From Apteryx mantelli (taxonomy: Eukaryota > Chordata > Aves > Apterygiformes > Apterygidae): a stretch of DNA of 64,000 nucleotides. Positions 51,901-63,900 of this stretch are shown in pieces. The position numbers and the translations under genes are program-made. How positions within the stretch are numbered: the stretch's first letter is position 1; each line of letters opens with the position of its first letter. Under the pieces are notes generated by a model, which was not told where the DNA came from, did not search any database, and was given only the letters and a program-made list of their open reading frames with translations. The stretch lies in NCBI RefSeq assembly GCF_036417845.1, contig NC_089981.1, positions 22,960,001 to 23,024,000 on the forward strand, read 5' to 3'.

Positions 51901-54900
51901 CTGCAGCCCAAACCCGCTCTGCCCTCCCACCACCAGCCCCACCACCACCAGCCCCACCACCACCACCAGCCCCTGGATCACCACCACCTCCACGGAATCA
52001 CCCACCACAGTCACAACCTCCACCAGCACCCTCTCCACCTCCCCCGAAACCACACCACCAACCACCACCGTCACCAGCACGCCCACGTCAACACCCACCG
52101 TCACCCCCACCACCACAACCTCCACTAGCACCTGTATCTCGGAAGTGTGCTCCTGGAGCGAGTGGTTCGATGTCGACTTCCCCTCCTCGGGGCCCGGCCA
52201 GGGAGACTTTGAAACCTACCAGCACATCAGGGCCACCGGACAGAAAGTCTGTCAGCACCCTAAAGAGATCCAGTGCCAGGCGGAGGACTACCCCGAAGTT
52301 TCCATCGAGCACGTCGGGCAGGTCGTGCAGTGCGACGTCAACTTTGGACTGGTGTGCAAGAACGAAGACCAGCTTGGCAAATTTAAGATGTGCCTGAACT
52401 ACAAGATCCGCGTCCTCTGCTGCAGCCCAAACCCGCTCTGCCCTCCCACCACCAGCCCCACCACCACCAGCCCCACCACCACCACCAGCCCCTGGATCAC
52501 CACCACCTCCACGGAATCACCCACCACAGTCACAACCTCCACCAGCACCCTCTCCACCTCCCCCGAAACCACACCACCAACCACCACCGTCACCAGCACG
52601 CCCACGTCAACACCCACCGTCACCCCCACCACCACAACCTCCACTAGCACCTGTATCTCGGAAGTGTGCTCCTGGAGCGAGTGGTTCGATGTCGACTTCC
52701 CCTCCTCGGGGCCCGGCCAGGGAGACTTTGAAACCTACCAGCACATCAGGGCCACCGGACAGAAAGTCTGTCAGCACCCTAAAGAGATCCAGTGCCAGGC
52801 GGAGGACTACCCCGAAGTTTCCATCGAGCACGTCGGGCAGGTCGTGCAGTGCGACGTCAACTTTGGACTGGTGTGCAAGAACGAAGACCAGCTTGGCAAA
52901 TTTAAGATGTGCCTGAACTACAAGATCCGCGTCCTCTGCTGCAGCCCAAACCCGCTCTGCCCTCCCACCACCAGCCCCACCACCACCAGCCCCACCACCA
53001 CCACCAGCCCCTGGATCACCACCACCTCCACGGAATCACCCACCACAGTCACAACCTCCACCAGCACCCTCTCCACCTCCCCCGAAACCACACCACCAAC
53101 CACCACCGTCACCAGCACGCCCACGTCAACACCCACCGTCACCCCCACCACCACAACCTCCACTAGCACCTGTATCTCGGAAGTGTGCTCCTGGAGCGAG
53201 TGGTTCGATGTCGACTTCCCCTCCTCGGGGCCCGGCCAGGGAGACTTTGAAACCTACCAGCACATCAGGGCCACCGGACAGAAAGTCTGTCAGCACCCTA
53301 AAGAGATCCAGTGCCAGGCGGAGGACTACCCCGAAGTTTCCATCGAGCACGTCGGGCAGGTCGTGCAGTGCGACGTCAACTTTGGACTGGTGTGCAAGAA
53401 CGAAGACCAGCTTGGCAAATTTAAGATGTGCCTGAACTACAAGATCCGCGTCCTCTGCTGCAGCCCAAACCCGCTCTGCCCTCCCACCACCAGCCCCACC
53501 ACCACCAGCCCCACCACCACCACCAGCCCCTGGATCACCACCACCTCCACGGAATCACCCACCACAGTCACAACCTCCACCAGCACCCTCTCCACCTCCC
53601 CCGAAACCACACCACCAACCACCACCGTCACCAGCACGCCCACGTCAACACCCACCGTCACCCCCACCACCACAACCTCCACTAGCACCTGTATCTCGGA
53701 AGTGTGCTCCTGGAGCGAGTGGTTCGATGTCGACTTCCCCTCCTCGGGGCCCGGCCAGGGAGACTTTGAAACCTACCAGCACATCAGGGCCACCGGACAG
53801 AAAGTCTGTCAGCACCCTAAAGAGATCCAGTGCCAGGCGGAGGACTACCCCGAAGTTTCCATCGAGCACGTCGGGCAGGTCGTGCAGTGCGACGTCAACT
53901 TTGGACTGGTGTGCAAGAACGAAGACCAGCTTGGCAAATTTAAGATGTGCCTGAACTACAAGATCCGCGTCCTCTGCTGCAGCCCAAACCCGCTCTGCCC
54001 TCCCACCACCAGCCCCACCACCACCAGCCCCACCACCACCACCAGCCCCTGGATCACCACCACCTCCACGGAATCACCCACCACAGTCACAACCTCCACC
54101 AGCACCCTCTCCACCTCCCCCGAAACCACACCACCAACCACCACCGTCACCAGCACGCCCACGTCAACACCCACCGTCACCCCCACCACCACAACCTCCA
54201 CTAGCACCTGTATCTCGGAAGTGTGCTCCTGGAGCGAGTGGTTCGATGTCGACTTCCCCTCCTCGGGGCCCGGCCAGGGAGACTTTGAAACCTACCAGCA
54301 CATCAGGGCCACCGGACAGAAAGTCTGTCAGCACCCTAAAGAGATCCAGTGCCAGGCGGAGGACTACCCCGAAGTTTCCATCGAGCACGTCGGGCAGGTC
54401 GTGCAGTGCGACGTCAACTTTGGACTGGTGTGCAAGAACGAAGACCAGCTTGGCAAATTTAAGATGTGCCTGAACTACAAGATCCGCGTCCTCTGCTGCA
54501 GCCCAAACCCGCTCTGCCCTCCCACCACCAGCCCCACCACCACCAGCCCCACCACCACCACCAGCCCCTGGATCACCACCACCTCCACGGAATCACCCAC
54601 CACAGTCACAACCTCCACCAGCACCCTCTCCACCTCCCCCGAAACCACACCACCAACCACCACCGTCACCAGCACGCCCACGTCAACACCCACCGTCACC
54701 CCCACCACCACAACCTCCACTAGCACCTGTATCTCGGAAGTGTGCTCCTGGAGCGAGTGGTTCGATGTCGACTTCCCCTCCTCGGGGCCCGGCCAGGGAG
54801 ACTTTGAAACCTACCAGCACATCAGGGCCACCGGACAGAAAGTCTGTCAGCACCCTAAAGAGATCCAGTGCCAGGCGGAGGACTACCCCGAAGTTTCCAT

Positions 54901-57900
54901 CGAGCACGTCGGGCAGGTCGTGCAGTGCGACGTCAACTTTGGACTGGTGTGCAAGAACGAAGACCAGCTTGGCAAATTTAAGATGTGCCTGAACTACAAG
55001 ATCCGCGTCCTCTGCTGCAGCCCAAACCCGCTCTGCCCTCCCACCACCAGCCCCACCACCACCAGCCCCACCACCACCACCAGCCCCTGGATCACCACCA
55101 CCTCCACGGAATCACCCACCACAGTCACAACCTCCACCAGCACCCTCTCCACCTCCCCCAAAACCACACCACCAACCACCACCGTCACCAGCACGCCCAC
55201 GTCAACACCCACCGTCACCCCCACCACCACAACCTCCACTAGCACCTGTATCTCGGAAGTGTGCTCCTGGAGCGAGTGGTTCGATGTCGACTTCCCCTCC
55301 TCGGGGCCCGGCCAGGGAGACTTTGAAACCTACCAGCACATCAGGGCCACCGGACAGAAAGTCTGTCAGCACCCTAAAGAGATCCAGTGCCAGGCGGAGG
55401 ACTACCCCGAAGTTTCCATCGAGCACGTCGGGCAGGTCGTGCAGTGCGACGTCAACTTTGGACTGGTGTGCAAGAACGAAGACCAGCTTGGCAAATTTAA
55501 GATGTGCCTGAACTACAAGATCCGCGTCCTCTGCTGCAGCCCAAACCCGCTCTGCCCTCCCACCACCAGCCCCACCACCACCAGCCCCACCACCACCACC
55601 AGCCCCTGGATCACCACCACCTCCACGGAATCACCCACCACAGTCACAACCTCCACCAGCACCCTCTCCACCTCCCCCAAAACCACACCACCAACCACCA
55701 CCGTCACCAGCACGCCCACGTCAACACCCACCGTCACCCCCACCACCACAACCTCCACTAGCACCTGTATCTCGGAAGTGTGCTCCTGGAGCGAGTGGTT
55801 CGATGTCGACTTCCCCTCCTCGGGGCCCGGCCAGGGAGACTTTGAAACCTACCAGCACATCAGGGCCACCGGACAGAAAGTCTGTCAGCACCCTAAAGAG
55901 ATCCAGTGCCAGGCGGAGGACTACCCCGAAGTTTCCATCGAGCACGTCGGGCAGGTCGTGCAGTGCGACGTCAACTTTGGACTGGTGTGCAAGAACGAAG
56001 ACCAGCTTGGCAAATTTAAGATGTGCCTGAACTACAAGATCCGCGTCCTCTGCTGCAGCCCAAACCCGCTCTGCCCTCCCACCACCAGCCCCACCACCAC
56101 CAGCCCCACCACCACCACCAGCCCCTGGATCACCACCACCTCCACGGAATCACCCACCACAGTCACAACCTCCACCAGCACCCTCTCCACCTCCCCCAAA
56201 ACCACACCACCAACCACCACCGTCACCAGCACGCCCACGTCAACACCCACCGTCACCCCCACCACCACAACCTCCACTAGCACCTGTATCTCGGAAGTGT
56301 GCTCCTGGAGCGAGTGGTTCGATGTCGACTTCCCCTCCTCGGGGCCCGGCCAGGGAGACTTTGAAACCTACCAGCACATCAGGGCCACCGGACAGAAAGT
56401 CTGTCAGCACCCTAAAGAGATCCAGTGCCAGGCGGAGGACTACCCCGAAGTTTCCATCGAGCACGTCGGGCAGGTCGTGCAGTGCGACGTCAACTTTGGA
56501 CTGGTGTGCAAGAACGAAGACCAGCTTGGCAAATTTAAGATGTGCCTGAACTACAAGATCCGCGTCCTCTGCTGCAGCCCAAACCCGCTCTGCCCTCCCA
56601 CCACCAGCCCCACCACCACCAGCCCCACCACCACCACCAGCCCCTGGATCACCACCACCTCCACGGAATCACCCACCACAGTCACAACCTCCACCAGCAC
56701 CCTCTCCACCTCCCCCGAAACCACACCACCAACCACCACCGTCACCAGCACGCCCACGTCAACACCCACCGTCACCCCCACCACCACAACCTCCACTAGC
56801 ACCTGTATCTCGGAAGTGTGCTCCTGGAGCGAGTGGTTCGATGTCGACTTCCCCTCCTCGGGGCCCGGCCAGGGAGACTTTGAAACCTACCAGCACATCA
56901 GGGCCACCGGACAGAAAGTCTGTCAGCACCCTAAAGAGATCCAGTGCCAGGCGGAGGACTACCCTGAAGTTTCCATCGAGCACGTCGGGCAGGTCGTGCA
57001 GTGCGACGTCAACTTTGGACTGGTGTGCAAGAACGAAGACCAGCTTGGCAAATTTAAGATGTGCCTGAACTACAAGATCCGCGTCCTCTGCTGCAGCCCA
57101 AACCCGCTCTGCCCTCCCACCACCAGCCCCACCACCACCAGCCCCACCACCACCACCAGCCCCTGGATCACCACCACCTCCACGGAATCACCCACCACAG
57201 TCACAACCTCCACCAGCACCCTCTCCACCTCCCCCAAAACCACACCACCAACCACCACCGTCACCAGCACGCCCACGTCAACACCCACCGTCACCCCCAC
57301 CACCACAACCTCCACTAGCACCTGTATCTCGGAAGTGTGCTCCTGGAGCGAGTGGTTCGATGTCGACTTCCCCTCCTCGGGGCCCGGCCAGGGAGACTTT
57401 GAAACCTACCAGCACATCAGGGCCACCGGACAGAAAGTCTGTCAGCACCCTAAAGAGATCCAGTGCCAGGCGGAGGACTACCCCGAAGTTTCCATCGAGC
57501 ACGTCGGGCAGGTCGTGCAGTGCGACGTCAACTTTGGACTGGTGTGCAAGAACGAAGACCAGCTTGGCAAATTTAAGATGTGCCTGAACTACAAGATCCG
57601 CGTCCTCTGCTGCAGCCCAAACCCGCTCTGCCCTCCCACCACCAGCCCCACCACCACCAGCCCCACCACCACCACCAGCCCCTGGATCACCACCACCTCC
57701 ACGGAATCACCCACCACAGTCACAACCTCCACCAGCACCCTCTCCACCTCCCCCGAAACCACACCACCAACCACCACTGTCACCAGCACGCCCACGTCAA
57801 CACCCACCGTCACCCCCACCACCACAACCTCCACTAGCACCTGTATCTCGGAAGTGTGCTCCTGGAGCGAGTGGTTCGATGTCGACTTCCCCTCCTCGGG

Positions 57901-60900
57901 GCCCGGCCAGGGAGACTTTGAAACCTACCAGCACATCAGGGCCACCGGACAGAAAGTCTGTCAGCACCCTAAAGAGATCCAGTGCCAGGCGGAGGACTAC
58001 CCCGAAGTTTCCATCGAGCACGTCGGGCAGGTCGTGCAGTGCGACGTCAACTTTGGACTGGTGTGCAAGAACGAAGACCAGCTTGGCAAATTTAAGATGT
58101 GCCTGAACTACAAGATCCGCGTCCTCTGCTGCAGCCCAAACCCGCTCTGCCCTCCCACCACCAGCCCCACCACCACCAGCCCCACCACCACCACCAGCCC
58201 CTGGATCACCACCACCTCCACGGAATCACCCACCACAGTCACAACCTCCACCAGCACCCTCTCCACCTCCCCCGAAACCACACCACCAACCACCACTGTC
58301 ACCAGCACGCCCACGTCAACACCCACCGTCACCCCCACCACCACAACCTCCACTAGCACCTGTATCTCGGAAGTGTGCTCCTGGAGCGAGTGGTTCGATG
58401 TCGACTTCCCCTCCTCGGGGCCCGGCCAGGGAGACTTTGAAACCTACCAGCACATCAGGGCCACCGGACAGAAAGTCTGTCAGCACCCTAAAGAGATCCA
58501 GTGCCAGGCGGAGGACTACCCCGAAGTTTCCATCGAGCACGTCGGGCAGGTCGTGCAGTGCGACGTCAACTTTGGACTGGTGTGCAAGAACGAAGACCAG
58601 CTTGGCAAATTTAAGATGTGCCTGAACTACAAGATCCGTGTCCTCTGCTGCAGCCCAAACCCGCTCTGCCCTCCCACCACCATCACGCCCACCACCAGCC
58701 CCACCACCACCACCAGCCCCTGGATCACCACCACCTCCACGGAATCACCCACCACAGTCACAACCTCCACCAGCACCCTCTCCACCTCCCCCAAAACCAC
58801 ACCACCAACCACCACCGTCACCAGCACGCCCACGTCAACACCCACCGTCACCCCCACCACCACAACCTCCACTAGCACCTGTATCTCGGAAGTGTGCTCC
58901 TGGAGCGAGTGGTTCGATGTCGACTTCCCCTCCTCGGGGCCCGGCCAGGGAGACTTTGAAACCTACCAGCACATCAGGGCCACCGGACAGAAAGTCTGTC
59001 AGCACCCTAAAGAGATCCAGTGCCAGGCGGAGGACTACCCCGAAGTTTCCATCGAGCACGTCGGGCAGGTCGTGCAGTGCGACGTCAACTTTGGACTGGT
59101 GTGCAAGAACGAAGACCAGCTTGGCAAATTTAAGATGTGCCTGAACTACAAGATCCGCGTCCTCTGCTGCAGCCCAAACCCGCTCTGCCCTCCCACCACC
59201 AGCCCCACCACCACCAGCCCCACCACCACCACCAGCCCCTGGATCACCACCACCTCCACGGAATCACCCACCACAGTCACAACCTCCACCAGCACCCTCT
59301 CCACCTCCCCCAAAACCACACCACCAACCACCACCGTCACCAGCACGCCCACGTCAACACCCACCGTCACCCCCACCACCACAACCTCCACTAGCACCTG
59401 TATCTCGGAAGTGTGCTCCTGGAGCGAGTGGTTCGATGTCGACTTCCCCTCCTCGGGGCCCGGCCAGGGAGACTTTGAAACCTACCAGCACATCAGGGCC
59501 ACCGGACAGAAAGTCTGTCAGCACCCTAAAGAGATCCAGTGCCAGGCGGAGGACTACCCCGAAGTTTCCATCGAGCACGTCGGGCAGGTCGTGCAGTGCG
59601 ACGTCAACTTTGGACTGGTGTGCAAGAACGAAGACCAGCTTGGCAAATTTAAGATGTGCCTGAACTACAAGATCCGCGTCCTCTGCTGCAGCCCAAACCC
59701 GCTCTGCCCTCCCACCACCAGCCCCACCACCACCAGCCCCACCACCACCACCAGCCCCTGGATCACCACCACCTCCACGGAATCACCCACCACAGTCACA
59801 ACCTCCACCAGCACCCTCTCCACCTCCCCCGAAACCACACCACCAACCACCACCGTCACCAGCACGCCCACGTCAACACCCACCGTCACCCCCACCACCA
59901 CAACCTCCACTAGCACCTGTATCTCGGAAGTGTGCTCCTGGAGCGAGTGGTTCGATGTCGACTTCCCCTCCTCGGGGCCCGGCCAGGGAGACTTTGAAAC
60001 CTACCAGCACATCAGGGCCACCGGACAGAAAGTCTGTCAGCACCCTAAAGAGATCCAGTGCCAGGCGGAGGACTACCCCGAAGTTTCCATCGAGCACGTC
60101 GGGCAGGTCGTGCAGTGCGACGTCAACTTTGGACTGGTGTGCAAGAACGAAGACCAGCTTGGCAAATTTAAGATGTGCCTGAACTACAAGATCCGCGTCC
60201 TCTGCTGCAGCCCAAACCCGCTCTGCCCTCCCACCACCAGCCCCACCACCACCAGCCCCACCACCACCACCAGCCCCTGGATCACCACCACCTCCACGGA
60301 ATCACCCACCACAGTCACAACCTCCACCAGCACCCTCTCCACCTCCCCCGAAACCACACCACCAACCACCACCGTCACCAGCACGCCCACGTCAACACCC
60401 ACCGTCACCCCCACCACCACAACCTCCACTAGCACCTGTATCTCGGAAGTGTGCTCCTGGAGCGAGTGGTTCGATGTCGACTTCCCCTCCTCGGGGCCCG
60501 GCCAGGGAGACTTTGAAACCTACCAGCACATCAGGGCCACCGGACAGAAAGTCTGTCAGCACCCTAAAGAGATCCAGTGCCAGGCGGAGGACTACCCCGA
60601 AGTTTCCATCGAGCACGTCGGGCAGGTCGTGCAGTGCGACGTCAACTTTGGACTGGTGTGCAAGAACGAAGACCAGCTTGGCAAATTTAAGATGTGCCTG
60701 AACTACAAGATCCGCGTCCTCTGCTGCAGCCCAAACCCGCTCTGCCCTCCCACCACCAGCCCCACCACCACCAGCCCCACCACCACCACCAGCCCCTGGA
60801 TCACCACCACCTCCACGGAATCACCCACCACAGTCACAACCTCCACCAGCACCCTCTCCACCTCCCCCGAAACCACACCACCAACCACCACCGTCACCAG

Positions 60901-63900
60901 CACGCCCACGTCAACACCCACCGTCACCCCCACCACCACAACCTCCACTAGCACCTGTATCTCGGAAGTGTGCTCCTGGAGCGAGTGGTTCGATGTCGAC
61001 TTCCCCTCCTCGGGGCCCGGCCAGGGAGACTTTGAAACCTACCAGCACATCAGGGCCACCGGACAGAAAGTCTGTCAGCACCCTAAAGAGATCCAGTGCC
61101 AGGCGGAGGACTACCCCGAAGTTTCCATCGAGCACGTCGGGCAGGTCGTGCAGTGCGACGTCAACTTTGGACTGGTGTGCAAGAACGAAGACCAGCTTGG
61201 CAAATTTAAGATGTGCCTGAACTACAAGATCCGCGTCCTCTGCTGCAGCCCAAACCCGCTCTGCCCTCCCACCACCAGCCCCACCACCACCAGCCCCACC
61301 ACCACCACCAGCCCCTGGATCACCACCACCTCCACGGAATCACCCACCACAGTCACAACCTCCACCAGCACCCTCTCCACCTCCCCCGAAACCACACCAC
61401 CAACCACCACCGTCACCAGCACGCCCACGTCAACACCCACCGTCACCCCCACCACCACAACCTCCACTAGCACCTGTATCTCGGAAGTGTGCTCCTGGAG
61501 CGAGTGGTTCGATGTCGACTTCCCCTCCTCGGGGCCCGGCCAGGGAGACTTTGAAACCTACCAGCACATCAGGGCCACCGGACAGAAAGTCTGTCAGCAC
61601 CCTAAAGAGATCCAGTGCCAGGCGGAGGACTACCCCGAAGTTTCCATCGAGCACGTCGGGCAGGTCGTGCAGTGCGACGTCAACTTTGGACTGGTGTGCA
61701 AGAACGAAGACCAGCTTGGCAAATTTAAGATGTGCCTGAACTACAAGATCCGCGTCCTCTGCTGCAGCCCAAACCCGCTCTGCCCTCCCACCACCAGCCC
61801 CACCACCACCAGCCCCACCACCACCACCAGCCCCTGGATCACCACCACCTCCACGGAATCACCCACCACAGTCACAACCTCCACCAGCACCCTCTCCACC
61901 TCCCCCAAAACCACACCACCAACCACCACCGTCACCAGCACGCCCACGTCAACACCCACCGTCACCCCCACCACCACAACCTCCACTAGCACCTGTATCT
62001 CGGAAGTGTGCTCCTGGAGCGAGTGGTTCGATGTCGACTTCCCCTCCTCGGGGCCCGGCCAGGGAGACTTTGAAACCTACCAGCACATCAGGGCCACCGG
62101 ACAGAAAGTCTGTCAGCACCCTAAAGAGATCCAGTGCCAGGCGGAGGACTACCCCGAAGTTTCCATCGAGCACGTCGGGCAGGTCGTGCAGTGCGACGTC
62201 AACTTTGGACTGGTGTGCAAGAACGAAGACCAGCTTGGCAAATTTAAGATGTGCCTGAACTACAAGATCCGTGTCCTCTGCTGCAGCCCAAACCCGCTCT
62301 GCCCTCCCACCACCATCACGCCCACCACCAGCCCCACCACCACCACCAGCCCCTGGATCACCACCACCTCCACGGAATCACCCACCACAGTCACAACCTC
62401 CACCAGCACCCTCTCCACCTCCCCCAAAACCACACCACCAACCACCACCGTCACCAGCACGCCCACGTCAACACCCACCGTCACCCCCACCACCACAACC
62501 TCCACTAGCACCTGTATCTCGGAAGTGTGCTCCTGGAGCGAGTGGTTCGATGTCGACTTCCCCTCCTCGGGGCCCGGCCAGGGAGACTTTGAAACCTACC
62601 AGCACATCAGGGCCACCGGACAGAAAGTCTGTCAGCACCCTAAAGAGATCCAGTGCCAGGCGGAGGACTACCCCGAAGTTTCCATCGAGCACGTCGGGCA
62701 GGTCGTGCAGTGCGACGTCAACTTTGGACTGGTGTGCAAGAACGAAGACCAGCTTGGCAAATTTAAGATGTGCCTGAACTACAAGATCCGCGTCCTCTGC
62801 TGCAGCCCAAACCCGCTCTGCCCTCCCACCACCAGCCCCACCACCACCAGCCCCACCACCACCACCAGCCCCTGGATCACCACCACCTCCACGGAATCAC
62901 CCACCACAGTCACAACCTCCACCAGCACCCTCTCCACCTCCCCCAAAACCACACCACCAACCACCACCGTCACCAGCACGCCCACGTCAACACCCACCGT
63001 CACCCCCACCACCACAACCTCCACTAGCACCTGTATCTCGGAAGTGTGCTCCTGGAGCGAGTGGTTCGATGTCGACTTCCCCTCCTCGGGGCCCGGCCAG
63101 GGAGACTTTGAAACCTACCAGCACATCAGGGCCACCGGACAGAAAGTCTGTCAGCACCCTAAAGAGATCCAGTGCCAGGCGGAGGACTACCCCGAAGTTT
63201 CCATCGAGCACGTCGGGCAGGTCGTGCAGTGCGACGTCAACTTTGGACTGGTGTGCAAGAACGAAGACCAGCTTGGCAAATTTAAGATGTGCCTGAACTA
63301 CAAGATCCGCGTCCTCTGCTGCAGCCCAAACCCGCTCTGCCCTCCCACCACCAGCCCCACCACCACCAGCCCCACCACCACCACCAGCCCCTGGATCACC
63401 ACCACCTCCACGGAATCACCCACCACAGTCACAACCTCCACCAGCACCCTCTCCACCTCCCCCGAAACCACACCACCAACCACCACCGTCACCAGCACGC
63501 CCACGTCAACACCCACCGTCACCCCCACCACCACAACCTCCACTAGCACCTGTATCTCGGAAGTGTGCTCCTGGAGCGAGTGGTTCGATGTCGACTTCCC
63601 CTCCTCGGGGCCCGGCCAGGGAGACTTTGAAACCTACCAGCACATCAGGGCCACCGGACAGAAAGTCTGTCAGCACCCTAAAGAGATCCAGTGCCAGGCG
63701 GAGGACTACCCCGAAGTTTCCATCGAGCACGTCGGGCAGGTCGTGCAGTGCGACGTCAACTTTGGACTGGTGTGCAAGAACGAAGACCAGCTTGGCAAAT
63801 TTAAGATGTGCCTGAACTACAAGATCCGCGTCCTCTGCTGCAGCCCAAACCCGCTCTGCCCTCCCACCACCAGCCCCACCACCACCAGCCCCACCACCAC

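Noticed and set aside
51405-63815. Repeating ORFs of 74, 75, 83, 85 and 157-168 codons on both strands through the array (His-rich, Val-rich, Pro-rich)
   Set aside because: They are shadow frames of the mucin repeat. The strong codon bias toward C/G-ending codons with few stop triplets leaves other frames open, and each ends at the same place in every unit. The real frame is the one that encodes CysD cysteines and never stops.
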